Below, in pieces: positions 11,711 to 23,831 of a stretch of 64,000 nt of DNA (positions within the stretch are counted from its first letter, which is position 1; each line of letters begins with the position of its first letter). The notes under the pieces are model-generated. The model saw nothing but the letters and a program-made list of their open reading frames with translations. It did not search any database and was not told the origin of the DNA. Source of the DNA: Campanula takesimana (taxonomy: Eukaryota > Streptophyta > Magnoliopsida > Asterales > Campanulaceae); contig JAOWBW010000380.1 in the NCBI GenBank assembly GCA_026119855.1, forward strand, positions 620,001 through 684,000, written 5' to 3'. Position numbers and translations under genes: made by a program.

Positions 11711-12482
11711 AGCCCCCCTCAGCGAGATCATTTCTCCATAAAAACCACACGAGATCAAAAATTCCACACACAAATAGAGGCACAGATCAAAATCCAATAA
11801 AAACCCACGCTTCCTCCTCGTCGGTCTTATACCTTTGGGTATAAGACCAAAATTACTCTTATATTTAGCTACTCCCTCTGTCCCAGACTAATGTTCTTAC
11901 TTTCCTTTTTGGTTTGTCCCAGACTAAGGTTCTTAGATGCTTTATTACTTAAAATGGACAATTGGACCCACGTGTCATTCTCACAACAAAAACTTTCTAC
12001 TCACTTTCTCTCTCTTACTTTTCCCTACTTTACTTTTCATACTCACAACATTTACTTTTTCTTAATCTCCGTGTAAAGTCAAACTAAAAACATTAGTCCG
12101 GGACGAAGGGAGTATAAAAGTATTTTTTTCACTATTTGAATGGAATAAATTACACTTATAACTAAGTATAAGAGTAATTCTAGTCTTAACCATTGGGTAT
12201 TTGGGTGGATTTTACCATTTTTCTTAGAAAATACACTCTTATACCTTGGTACAAGAGTAATTTTAGTCTTATACCTTGGGGGTATAAGAGTGAATTGCTT
12301 AATAAAATATGAGAAATTCTTTTTTATTTTTTAAAAAATGAAAAATTGTGAAAAAAAATACTCATTTTAGTCTTATACCTTTCGGTATAAGACCGACGGG
12401 CACGTGCAGAGATAATGTATGAGCTTGTGTTTTTGTGGAATTTTGATCTCGGCTGGTGTTTTTATGGGTGTGATATCTCGAG
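11711..12482. mobile_element. Inverted-repeat transposon with a nested Stowaway MITE
   Basis: Outer inverted repeats contain ATAAAAACCACACGAGATC near 11736 and its diverged complement near 12440-12470. Inner inverted repeats are GTCGGTCTTATACC (11820) and GGTATAAGACCGAC (ends 12397). Palindromes of the form TCTTATACC...GGTATAAGA recur at 11826, 12240 and 12372. A Stowaway MITE sits at 11872-12112. No coding capacity. Exact outer ends are uncertain and no target duplication was found. Confidence 0.6.
11872..12112. mobile_element. Stowaway-type MITE
   Basis: CTCCCTCTGTCCC at the left and GGGACGAAGGGAG at the right are inverted, flanked by TA on both sides, the Tc1/mariner duplication. About 241 bp, no coding capacity; the ORF inside is a shadow. 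Confidence 0.85.
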
Positions 12483-12499
12483 TCCAAGGCCCAACACAT

Positions 12500-13270
12500 A
12501 GAGCATTTACAATGAGATTTGGGAGAATTTTATTTTTATAAAGGAGCTTTTTTTTTTATTGTGGAAATATTGAAAAACTCTTTATTAAGATCTTCTCGAA
12601 TTTCCTATGTTGGTCATTGGATTTTAAGAGCTTTACCATTGTGGGAGAATCTTTGAGCTTTTTATATGTTGACTTGGCATGGGAGGGACACAAAAATAAA
12701 TAAATTAAAAGAGCTCCACCATTGTGGGTGCTCTTAGACTTTCGTACGGAAGGAGTATTTCCTAGCTTGGCAAGTTTCTTTTATTTATATGTGTTTCAAA
12801 TATTCATATATTTACTCATTTTGAAAAAAAAATTGTTAAAATCAATTCTATTGAATTTAATTAAAATTTTATAGAAATTTGATTATCTTCATAAAACATT
12901 TAACTATCATCATTGAGAATATTTTTATAGTTCGTAAATTACACTTCTTAAATTTTTTATGAAGATGATTATTTTTTATTAAAAAAAAAGATGAATTTTT
13001 AATTGTTTTGACAAAAAAAAAAAAAGTACTGTACTTGTTAACTGTTTGTTACCTAGAAAACAAACTGCCTAAACAGAGGGAACGTGGCATTTACGTTCCG
13101 TGAAGGAAGAAACAAAAGTAGATGGCACATTGCATTCAGCTGGAAAAGGAAAGCTGCAACAATGTGTTTTTTTTTTTTTTTAAGTCATTTCCATTTTCAA
13201 ATTATTCTCGAGAAAATTTTATTAATAAAAAAAAGTACGTGTTATACTCACTTCTAGATTATTATTTTTT
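12500..13270. repeat. Segmental duplication, copy 2, first part
   Basis: Matches 10708-11480, including its own copy of the ACAATGGGAGCT-type MITE (12500-12736). The similarity stops abruptly near 13270 and resumes at 15872. Confidence 0.7.
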
Positions 13271-14690
13271 TGAGTTTTTTTTGCCAAACAGACATGCGTA
13301 CTATCAGATTATTGCAACTTCCCACTTGTACTGTCAAAACTCTCAATGTCACTTGTGTACTTTAGTTTATTAACTATTTAACCGAGGTTTTTAACTGGTG
13401 TTAATAACTTAACGGGATTGTACAAGTATTTTTAGAAAATGGTCATTGAATTTTTTCTTTTTGCAATGCGCTCACCCCGCTGACGGAATTGTCAAAATTT
13501 TAACAAGAGTTGGTCATGTGCTATCTCACATGACTAAAATTCGGTAAATACATAACTTGTCTATTGTTGAAATTAACTCAAAATTAACAAATTAATTTAA
13601 CAAACAAAAATGATCAATACCATTCTAAAAATGTAATGAAAAATTCATCCAATATCCAAAGAAATAAATTTCTATACTTGCAAATTTTTTATAAAAATTT
13701 TATGCATAAAGTAATACATTAAAATTTAATTTAATTTTCTATTAATTAATTATAATTATAATGATATAAAATAATATTTAAAAAAAAAAACAAATCTATG
13801 TTCATCTCCATCTTCTTCCTCCATGTTCATCTCACAACTAACAAGACAAACACCAACCACCACCACCACCCTTAACCCCTTAACTACACCACCACCACCA
13901 CCATTACCACCACCACCTAAATTTCAAAAGTCAAAGCCCACTTTCTTTGGGTGAACGACCAAATTCAGATTATTCAAAACTCACCAAAATTTCAACTCAA
14001 AAATGCCATCTAATGTAGCAAGTTGAAGCTCCTACAATGGCAGAGATCTGGGCATGGACAAGGGACAAAATCCCAAATTCGATTTCCAACAAGGCAGTTG
14101 ATGTAACTATGAAACTCCAGATTTACACCACGAAATTGCAAGAAATCTTGCAAAAACAAGACCTAGCCTCGAAGTATTCAAATTTACTGAAGCAACTCCA
14201 TTTTCAAAATTAGTGCAGCACCTCCAAATAATACGAAAATACAAGAGGAATCCATGAATTTTCGGGCAAGAACAGATTAGATCTAGAGATCTAATCTGTT
14301 TCTGCGGCGACTGCCTTAGGGATTTTGATGTTGTCTTTTTCCAGGGATAAATTCGGGCGGATGAGGTGTGGGTGACGGCTTGGGATGCACCGCCGCTTGT
14401 GAGAGAGGGTGGGAGCGATGGAAAGAGATGAGGAAGACAGGATGGGGAATGGGGAAAGGGGTGACGGTGAAAGGTGGGTCGGGGAAGGGTGTCGATTGGT
14501 GGTGACGGGTTTGACGGAGAGGAAAGAAGAAGAATGGAGGCATTCTTTTTTGTTCAAATTAGGGCTATTCAATAAAAAAAATAAGGAGCTAGATCTAAAG
14601 ATCTAAAATGTTTGAATTTTAGTGAGTGAGAAGCAGTTGATTTTTTTAGGAGTGTTAGTTATTTAACAAGAAATCAATAAAAATATAGCT
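13271..14690. other. Insertion in duplication copy 2: gene-like but unassigned DNA
   Basis: This is the first half of a ~2.6-kb insertion (13271-15871). It has CCACCACCACC-rich stretches near 13857-13918 and a palindromic AGATTAGATCTAGAGATCT at 14274-14292. A GC-richer block at 14290-14560 carries overlapping short ORFs rich in Pro/Ser/His with no domain. The start (13400-13550) resembles in style the terminal repeats of the Mutator element at 27191. A gene fragment carried by a transposon is possible but unproved. Confidence 0.35.
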
Positions 14691-15871
14691 CCGTTAGGGA
14701 TGGCAACGGGTCGGGTTCGGATCGGATCTGCCCTGATCCGAACCCCAAATTTGCCAATCTGAATCCGACCCGTTGACCCGTGTACAACATTCTCCGCGAA
14801 GCGTACGATCCCAACCCATGCTCCACTCAAAATCTGCCACGTGGCAGCGACTCATTGGTCCATTTTTTTTTCCCAGAAAAAAAAATTTAGTTTTTTATTT
14901 TTTTTTACTGTGTTTTTCGGTTGCCAAAATTAATACTTAGTACAACTAAATGTAACAACTTTGTTATTTATAAAGTAACATTGTTTATAAGTAAACGTAA
15001 CACCAGTTTTACAAAAAAATAGCTCATTTTACTCATCTTTCAACTGTAATACTAACTATAAATACGTGTAACACTAACAATAACTAAATGTAATTATCGT
15101 TATACTGAAATGTAATAGTGTTTTTCCATAATATTTTTTATTTTTGAGTATTTTGATTTTATTTTTTTAAAAGAAAGTAACATTTGAAAAATAACAACTT
15201 ATATACATGAATGTAATTATTTGTACAAGTAAATGTAACACTTTAGTAGATGAAATTGTAACAGATTTCTATAGATAATGTAATACTTTTACATATATCA
15301 TGATAAATTGAACACATTGTAACTTATTATTTGAAAACATATAGATATACTATTATACAAGCAAACATAACTGTTTTACAATGTTATTATACAAGTAAAA
15401 TGTAACATTCGTTTATAAAAATTGTTACTTTCTTATTTTTACAATGTTACTAACACAAGTGTTTTTAGTTCTAAAGTGTAAATAGTTGAATTATTACTTT
15501 TCTATACATATGTGTTACAATTATGTATAAACACTGTTACATATAAGTAACACTTTCGTTACATTTTAGTTGTAATAAGTATTTCTTTTGGCACACGAAT
15601 AAAACATAAAAAAAAAAAAAAACACTGTTACTTTTCTGTATATATGTATTACTTTTATGTATACAAATTGTTACATATAAGTAACACTTTTGTTACATTT
15701 AGTTATAGTAACTATTACTTTTGACAAACAGAAAAAAACAATATAAAAAAAAAAAGTAAAAATAAAATAAATAAAAATATTTTTTTTTGGGCCTGTGGGT
15801 TATGGGTCAAAAATGACACGTCTCTACTATGAGACGGGTCATAATGTTCTCATACAAGTTTTTGTCTTGTA
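14691..15871. repeat. GTAACA/TGTTAC-rich imperfect array with transposon-like end
   Basis: A GC-rich leader (ATGGCAACGGGTCGGGTTCG, 14701) is followed by 800 bp of AT-rich DNA in which GTAACA, TGTAAC, TGTTAC or GTTACA recurs every 15-50 bp in both orientations (14940-15730). The right end (GCCTGTGGGTTATGGGTCAA to TTTTTGTCTT, 15792-15870) is shared with 25861-25950, marking it as a repeat-family terminus. No coding capacity. Confidence 0.55.
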
Positions 15872-16085
15872 CTTAATGTGGTCAATTCGTCTCTAAATAG
15901 ATATTTATTTTTCTTCAAAGACCATCGTTAAAATACTTAATTTTATAAAATTTCATGACTAAATGTATAAATAATGTTATAACTAATATTTTAGTTTTGT
16001 AAGTACATAATGAGTTAATAAATTTTCAAAAAATTATTTTAAAAAAGACATCATTTTAAGATAAACCTAGCTTAAAAATGATATT
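15872..16085. repeat. Segmental duplication, copy 2, second part
   Basis: Matches 11478-11700 (TCAATTCGTCTCTAAATAGA, then ATTTTAAGATAAACCTA). It is the continuation of copy 2 after the insertion. Confidence 0.7.
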
Positions 16086-16189
16086 TATTTTGCGACTTTA
16101 AAAGAACGTTTACTATCCACATCTCACCTAATCGGGTAATCTCACCGAAATTTGCGAATATAAAGTAAACTATCATACTTTAGACAAAC

Positions 16190-17065
16190 TCTTGTACGCG
16201 GCAACTTCAGCCGTGCGACGGCTGTGCGGCGGGTCCGCCATGAGTCGGATCCGGGTTGGCCCGCCCCACCCGCCCAGGTCCATTAAAAAAAAAAACCAAA
16301 AAACCAAAAAACTTTAAAATGTCATATCTTGTGATTTATAAGTCGATTTTTTTAAAAAAATACCGTTGTGTTCGTCTCGACGAGACGAATAAAACTATAT
16401 AGGTCATGATATGATTTGATTTTTTTTTTAAAAAAATACATTTTTTACACACAAAACAAATTGATCTGCTGTCAGCTGAAAATGTAACACTCTGTTCTGA
16501 TAAAAGTAACACTTTCATCTTCAAAAAGTAACACTTTCTACTGTAAAAGGTAACATCAGTTTTTACAAAAAAAAAAAAATAGGTTTGCATTTCAATTGTT
16601 ACTTTCTCAATAAAAAATTGTTACATTTCATATATAATGTTACATTTAGGAATATAAACTCTTACAATTAAGAAAAAAAAGGTTACATTCATTTTTTATA
16701 AAATGTAACATTAGTTTTTAGTTGTCAATCCTATGTTAATTTTGGGAGAAAAAAAAAGGTGTTACATTTGAAAAAATGAGTGTTACATTCCTTTATAAAA
16801 AGTGTTACTTTAATTTAGTTGTGAATCTTTATGTTATCTTTAATCTATTTTGCATCAAAATTGTGGTACATTTGTTTTGAAAAAAATGTTACATTTGAAG
16901 AAAAAAAAGTGTTACATTTCGATATAAAAAGTGTTACTTTTTGTTGGAGGAAAAAAGTTAGGGTGGCAAAAAAAAAAAAAAAATCTCGGCAAAAAAAAAA
17001 AAAAAAAAAAAATATGGCTCGGCTCGGCGCCGCCGCACGGCGTGCGGCCGTTGTACGCGAGACAG
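16190..17065. repeat. Second GTAACA-rich element with GC-rich ends
   Basis: Left edge TTGTACGCGGCAAC with GCCGTGCGACGGC, right edge GCCGCACGGCGTGCGGCCGT then TGTACGCGAG: partly inverted, GC-rich ends around an AT-rich core. The core again holds many TGTTAC/GTAACA motifs (16480-16940) and A-tracts up to 22 bases (16971-17011). ORFs across it are Lys/Phe-rich artefacts of A/T tracts. Confidence 0.5.
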
Positions 17066-19277
17066 GCTCCATACTTTATATTTATACAATTTGAGCCATC
17101 ATTTTATGACTAATAATATCTAAATTTCATGTCATTGTTCTAATAATATTGACACTATATTAAATTATTGTACATATTTATGTTTATACCAATATTATAG
17201 TGGTGTGTAGAGATGGCAAAAAAATTGTACCAGTTCCCAACCCGCTTTTATTTGTTTTAATTGAGAAGTGTTTGAACTCCACATGGCATTCTATGGTGAA
17301 CCACGTGTTGAATTTGATCGATTTAGGGTTTAAAATGACATTTTTTTTGTGAGAAATCAAGTTAAGTGTCGATCATCATGTATGGAAAGTATCTATAACT
17401 ATATAACAACAAGAGAAACTTTCTAAATATAGTAAGGGCCCACTAAAATTCTAAAAGGGGAATCATAAGACACGTTGCTATTCTGCCTTTTCTTTGTAAG
17501 CCACGTGTTTTGATTGGAATTAAGAAGAAGGTTGAATTTGAATTTTGAAATTTAAATGTGAAAGGAGTGTAGCCACTGCGTTCATCTCACAATAGAGAGA
17601 AAGAGTAGTTATCGGTATAACAATACAATCTCTCAAATGATCCCATCGTGAACCATCCCCATCACCGTCGACGACCTCCATTTTCCACTGTCGACCGCCA
17701 TAGTTCACTTTCGACGTTCAATTAGCACACATCCATTGACCACCACCACGCCTCCTCACTTCAATATACACCAAAGCACAAATGACACACACAGTAACAC
17801 ACGCTAACACACATGATATCACACACAATAACAATTATTTAACTATCTATTTTCCCTTTGAAACAGGTGAAATAAGAGAGATCTGGGTGCTCCGACGAAG
17901 ACGGTATCGGATATGACGAGAATGGGATGAAATGGGTCGGCAACGCATATCTGGGTTTTAGTAGTAGCGGTGATGATGACGAAGATCTACATCTAGAGGC
18001 AGAGAGCAGTCACCGGGGAAATCGTTGGTTGGTTTCGCCGGTCGTATGAGGGTGGGCGGTGGTGGGTTTCTGAGACTGATATGTTGAGAGAGAGAAAGAG
18101 AAAGAGGCGAGAATGAGGTATGTATGGGTAACTGGGTATTAGGGAAGTAGTTGAGTTTTATTTAATTTTTAATTTTGTTTCTTTTGCTTTCTTCTCTCTT
18201 TTTTTTTTTTTTCTTTTTTTTCTTTCTTTAGTGCAAGTGTTTTTCAGTTATCTCATAGATTTGTTTTTCCTTACTAACAATTATATTATTATTATTTGCA
18301 ATAATAAACCATGCTGTTAATAATTTCAATTGAGGCCTATTTATTGGTAATTTAAGTTTTATTCTTAATTGCTGATAATTTTAATTTTGTTTAATTGTTG
18401 GTGATTTTCTTTTTTCGAAAACAAATAAGGTAATTTGAATACTGTATTAGCTTGATTGTTAACATAAGATGATGGGCGATTTGTTAGGCTTGATTGTTGC
18501 AAATTTCATTTTGTTGGTTTAATTGAAAGATATATGTGCATGTTTTTGGTTAAGAAATTGGGGATTAAGGGGATTATGAATTTAGGATATGATCTTTTTT
18601 TTTAATTGAAAGATATATGTCCGTGTTTTTGGTTAAGAAAATTGTGGGAAGTGAAAGTAGTAATTATGTTCACACTCCTTGAATTGTGATCAACAATGCT
18701 GTGTATTGCTCTATTTTTATTTTATTTTTTTAATGAAAAGTGTACTATCCTATGACTACTTGGATGCGCGTTAAGGCTTCAATCATCATTTCAATTTATT
18801 AATGGATCAACTTCTTACAAAAAAAAAAACAAAAAAAAAACCCAGTTAAGATTGTGGAAACAATTAATGTATTCATAAAATTATATGTGTATATTCATTA
18901 GTTTTGGTTATTTTTTAATGTATGTTTTACTCTCATTTTTTATCTAACTGCTTTTGTTAATATTTATTATTTTATTCTAGAAATAACATGGACTAGAGTA
19001 TTCATTTGTTTTGTTACTTTAAATTTGCTTTTGGTAAATTTACTCCATTTACTTGATGATATTTTAAAGGGGCACTAATATCTTTTTGTGGAAGAAAAAA
19101 AGGTTGTTTCTTTCAATTTTTGGAAGGGTATAAGTATTCTGCAAATAATGGTCACACAATCATATTTCGTGGTAAATGATTGCTTTAATTATTTAATATG
19201 GTATGGACTGTTAAGAAAAAAAATTGTTGATTATCTCATATATTTGTGAATTAGATAATTATTTCTATGTAATGATA
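17066..19277. other. Intergenic, AT-rich
   Basis: No supported gene. There are two CCACGTGT G-box-like sites (17301, 17501), a CT/T-rich tract at 18185-18232, and a local direct repeat of about 48 bp (TTAATTGAAAGATATATGT at 18519 and 18603). Short GC-richer DNA at 17880-18120 could be old gene sequence but shows no domain. Confidence 0.4.
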
Positions 19278-19510
19278 CTCCCTCCGTCCCATACTTATAT
19301 AAAATGAGAATGCACAGGATTAAGAAAATAAGTTGGAAAAATAAGTATTGTGAATGGGTAGGTGGAAGAAAATAAATAAGTAAATAGTTGTTGTGAGTTG
19401 GTATGAGAGAGAGAATTGAGCATTTTAGATAAGTAGCACTAATAAGTATGAGATGCTCAAAACAAAAATAAGTTGAGAAAGGACTGAGAGTAAGTATCGG
19501 CAACTTTTCC
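19278..19510. mobile_element. Stowaway-type MITE, right end missing
   Basis: Starts TA+CTCCCTCCGTCCCATAC; the internal purine-rich strand resembles the family's interior. No matching right end is seen, so it is truncated. Confidence 0.55.
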
Positions 19511-19736
19511 GAGAGAGACGTGACATTGCAGCAATTAAAAGCTGTTGTAGGGGAATGCATTTAATATTTGTCATTTCCAATAAAAATACTGTTGTGCAAG
19601 TTTTTTTTTTTTTTTTTTTCCTAAATGTACTTTTGTACTACAAATGTAATATCGGGTTCTCTTTAAAATAAATGTAATGTCTTTAAAATAAATGTAATGT
19701 CGAAAGTTTTCTTTCTGTACTCTCCGTTCCAAAATA

Positions 19737-20019
19737 CTCCCTCCGTTTCATGTCACTTGAGACTTATTTTCTTTTTCGTCCGTTCCACGTGACTTGAGAC
19801 TTCCAAAAATGGTAAAGAATCTTTACTATTCTTCTTACTCATTCTTTGTCATACTTTACTTTTATACTCACAACACCAATCAACTTACTATTCCTCTCAC
19901 TCATTCTCTCTCATATTTAATTTTTCATACTCACAAACACCTTCTTCTACTATTTCTCTTACGTTTCTTTAATTTGTGTGCCAAAATTTTTGGTCTCAAG
20001 TCACATGAAACGGAGGGAG
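19737..20019. mobile_element. Stowaway-type MITE
   Basis: CTCCCTCCGTTTCATGTCAC at the left and its inverted partner ending GAAACGGAGGGAG, with TA on each side. About 283 bp. An inverted CACTTGAGACTT/AAGTC phrase lies inside each end. The ORF through it is a shadow. Confidence 0.85.
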
Positions 20020-20287
20020 TAGTTGATAAGATTGATTTTTATCCCAAAATACTTGCAGTTTTGTAGTTTTTCATAACACAATTGAGCATTTTAACTATCC
20101 TTATTTATGATAGATAGTTGTGACTGTAAAATTATTTAATAGGTTAGGTACTTGAACTATTCAAATGGTAATTTAGTCTATTTGATATGTATTGATTCAT
20201 TTTCTTAATGTGTGTAAAATTATCCAATGTCAGAGCATGTTTTCACCTCATTTTCTATTAATATTCTATATTTTTATTTTTATATTC

Positions 20288-20396
20288 AAGTATTTAAAAG
20301 TAGAGTAATTAGATTTCTGTAGTAAATTATCAAGATGCATAGTATTTAAAAGTAGAGTAATTAGATTTCTGTAATAAATTATCAAGATGCATTATT
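20288..20396. repeat. Tandem duplication of a ~54-bp unit
   Basis: TATTTAAAAGTAGAGTAATT recurs at about 20289 and 20343 with nearly identical 54-bp context, differing by single bases. Confidence 0.75.
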
Positions 20397-20774
20397 TGTA
20401 CTAACGTTGTAACTAATCTTTTCATACGCAAGAAATTTATTCATATTTTTTAAGAAAAAGGAAAATTAAAGATTACATATAAAGTGTGAGTAATTTTTTT
20501 TAGAGCAATGGTAATCAACACAAGTGTGAGTAATTTTAAGAGGCACTATTAAAAGTTCGACTTTTAATTGTAGAACTAATAATTTTTTTTATTTTATTTT
20601 CAAAAAAAATGGGCTAACTCAAAGAAGGTAGTTATAGTTATCATCATAGTGGCCTCAAAACAGAGAAAGATAAAGTACATTACCAAACAAATGGTCCAAA
20701 GACTATTGCCAAATAATTGGTTTTTAGATCAAACCACTCTCCATCCCAAAATTACTAAAGACTTTAACATAATA

Positions 20775-21063
20775 CTCCCTCCCTCCGGACTCAATTATAA
20801 GCAACAAAAAGTGGGTTTTTTTGGACCTAAATATAAGCAACTCTAAGGGATTTCAAGACTATTTAATACTCTCTTACCAAAACTGCCCCTATTTAATTAT
20901 TCATTTTCAAATACAAGTGCACATTTATTACACATTTAATATGAGGATGTATTAGTAATTTTAACATGTTTTTATTATAAAATCAAGACAATTAACTAAC
21001 TTAACTACTTTCTTAATAGGTGTGATTTTAATTATTTTTGCTTATATTTAGGACCGGAGGGAG
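20775..21063. mobile_element. Stowaway-type MITE
   Basis: CTCCCTCCCTCCGGACTCAA at the left, GACCGGAGGGAG at the right, TA flanks. Inverted inner phrases TTATAAGCAAC and GCTTATATTTAGG. About 289 bp, non-coding. Confidence 0.8.
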
Positions 21064-22394
21064 TACATGAATAGATTATGCCCCTCAAATTAACTTCATT
21101 AACTATAATAATTTTTACCAAATACCTCTGTTTATCTCAAAATTAAAATTATCCTATTTCTAAATTATGAGTATATGCGATCAATCACTTCGGTTCATAA
21201 GAATAAGCAAGTTGAAGGCTCAGAATAAAACAAATTACCCAATAAGTCGAGTTTAAAAAATATTAATGATAAATAACATGAAATTTACACCAAATCTTAA
21301 GAAATTATGTAAATATTGGTTCAAAAAATTAAGGATTGAGAAAATACCCAAGTTGAAGGCTCAGAATGACATGTAATTTGTCATTAATTAATTCCATCAA
21401 GTCTCAGCTAACTTATACTGTGGTTGGAAACCGTCATTTAAGAACGCCGGCATGAAGTAAGAAGATGAAGGGTATTTCGATGATGGTGAAGGCGGCGCTT
21501 TGAATTTACGATACCTCGACAATGGACGGTTACAACTGATTACAAGAAAGCGATTGAAAGATAGAGCCGCAGTGGGTTTGGGTTAGGTTTGTGAACGAGC
21601 GATAAAAAGAGGGAGAAACATAGAGCGGCGATAGGAGATTTTAGGGTTTGTCAACGAGAGAGAGAGAGAGAGAGAGAGCTGCGCTAAGAATGATTAGGTT
21701 TAGGGTTTGTGTATATGATGGGTTTTGCTAATGGGCTACTGATTGGGCTTCTTAATATTAATTTGGACTGAATTTTATTTCTTAGACTCTCTTTTAAAAT
21801 AATGGGCCGCAAGTTATTTCTGCTACAATTTTATTTCTAGATTTTTTTTAAAAAAGAATGGGCTGCAAGTTATTTTTTAGACATTATTATAAATGCATTT
21901 ATATATTTATCATTTCCTTTAACGAAAACTTATCGAAACTATGTAATCCATTGGATTGTAATAAATCATTGTGGAACCCACCGATAAAAAAACTCATCCA
22001 ACGGGTTACAGAGTTTCGATATAAGTTTTCGTCCAACGTATTACAGGGTTTCGCTATATGTTTTCGTTATGTGTATCATTACTCATTCTAAAAACAAAAA
22101 AATTGCATCAAGTTCCGGAAGTAAACACATTTTGAAAAAAGAACTAAAAAACAAAAAAGTATTTACCTAAATTTTAATTTATTTTCTGAAAAGTTCTTCG
22201 CTTTGCATCGAAGGAGAATAATTTAATTTCTGAAAAGTTCTTCGTAAAAGGAGAATAATTTAATTTGTAATACTACAAATTCAATTTATATAATTTTGAT
22301 GTATTCCTTTCATATAGACAGAAACATCTATATGGAGTAACATTTATAATTATAAGAACTCTTTTAATTTTAACTATGTAATTTGTCGCATTTT
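21064..22394. other. Probable body of a Helitron, no gene
   Basis: It contains a (GA)n microsatellite (21655-21678) inside a GC-richer block at 21430-21710 that resembles 5'-UTR/promoter DNA. Transposon capture is a guess. It is followed directly by the Helitron-like terminus at 22397. The 5' TC end was not located. Confidence 0.35.
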
Positions 22395-22396
22395 GG

Positions 22397-22428
22397 CCGT
22401 GCGTTTAACGCACGGGTGTAACACTAGT
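22397..22428 (+). mobile_element. Helitron-like 3' terminus
   Basis: A 7-bp hairpin (CCGTGCG...CGCACGG, 22397-22415) is followed after eight bases by CTAG (22424-22427) and a T. Plant Helitrons end in a short GC hairpin, about ten bases, then CTRR before a T. The 5' end is not identified, so element length is unknown. Confidence 0.6.
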
Positions 22429-23830
22429 ATTTAAAAACAATGAGTTTTTTCATTTCAGACCCTAAATTGACATAGACGTAAATTTTATATCTCAATTGTT
22501 GTAAGGTCCACCATAGTTTAGACCTCATTTGTCATTTTCTAATAATGAATTTATCTATTAATTTAGGTTTTATGAGTTAATGCAAGATTCTGGATATAAT
22601 ATAGAATTTTTTATTCTATTTTTTATTTTGACTTAAACATTAATGTAAGTTTGATGATTTAAGATTTAATTTAGGGCTTACGGTTTTAGGATTAGGACTT
22701 AAATCTAATTTGTAAATCATAAACTAACATTTATATTATAAGGGCAATGATATGAGCACAACATAAATTCACAAAATATTTCTCACAAAATGAATAGATG
22801 ATATTTTATTGGTTGCATCGATAATAGACCTGCTACACTCTACTTAAAAACACCAACAAAATTATTACACCTAAAATTTTGTGAGCAAGATTGTGTGATT
22901 ATTTTGTGCCTTTGATATTATTTCAAATTATAAACCTTATGATTATCGTTATTTCTTGAATCATTGATATTTCTTTAAGGTTCATAAACCATAAATTATA
23001 TTGTTATAGCTTAAACAAAATCGTAAATCATTATTGCTTCTTTAAACCATAAAACTTAAATTAAGATTTAGGCCTATCACTCCTTTGACCCACTGTATTA
23101 TAATGAACCTTCGGTTTTAACCACCATGTATTTTTTTTAGCAGTTTTAATCATCCTACTAAATATACGCATTCAATTTAACTTTATCCACTAACAACATC
23201 CAAAAAGTTAGCTTTTGTTAATAAAATTTTACAAAACTAGAAAAATTCGCTAAAAATTAACGTCATCCACACTAACCCATGACTCATATATTCTACAACC
23301 ACGCCAAATCCGCCGCCAGGCGCCACCAACGTTCAGGAAGCTTGAACAACGTCCTCTGACCCTCTCCTCCAATCAACTCACTCCACTCGGCCATCGTAGC
23401 ATTTAGATTTTTTCAGATGTAGTTAGTTTTTGGCAACTTATCGTTAGTTTTGTTAAGTTTTATTGAAAAAACTAACATTTTTGGATGTCGTTAGGGGGTA
23501 AGGTAAAATTAAATGCATAAATATAGTTGGATGGTTAAAACAAAAAATACATAGATGGTTAAAATATGCTTCATTATAGGACAATGGTTCAAAAAGATGA
23601 TATTAAATTTAATGATAACAATAAGGTTTAAAATTACTGATTAATTTACTGATTAACAATTCAGTTAAGTCATAACCCTTAAAACCTAAGATCTTAGACC
23701 TTAAAGTCATACTTCACAAATCCTAAAATGCATCATAAACTCTAAATTATATCTAAAACCTTAAATTAACCAATAAGATATAAATTTTAATTTAAATCAA
23801 TAATCTTAAACTATTTCATTTTGAGAAAAT
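22429..23830. other. Intergenic repeats, no gene
   Basis: It includes 22742-22918, a diverged relative of the GGGGCACAAAA MITE at 31388-31553 (shared ATTTTATTGGTTGCATCGAT and TTTTGTGAGCAAGATT). The rest is AT-rich with no ORF content. Confidence 0.45.
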
Positions 23831-23831
23831 C

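Noticed and set aside
14291..14606. Overlapping ORFs on both strands
   Set aside because: Biased composition (GGGGA-rich DNA), no domain, no start or splice context.
15816..15830. Helitron-like 5' start TCTCTACTA
   Set aside because: The sequence on both sides is shared with 25861-25950, so it is internal to a repeat, not a terminus.
17520..17708. 62-codon minus-strand ORF near G-boxes
   Set aside because: No domain or homologous phrase; length expected by chance.
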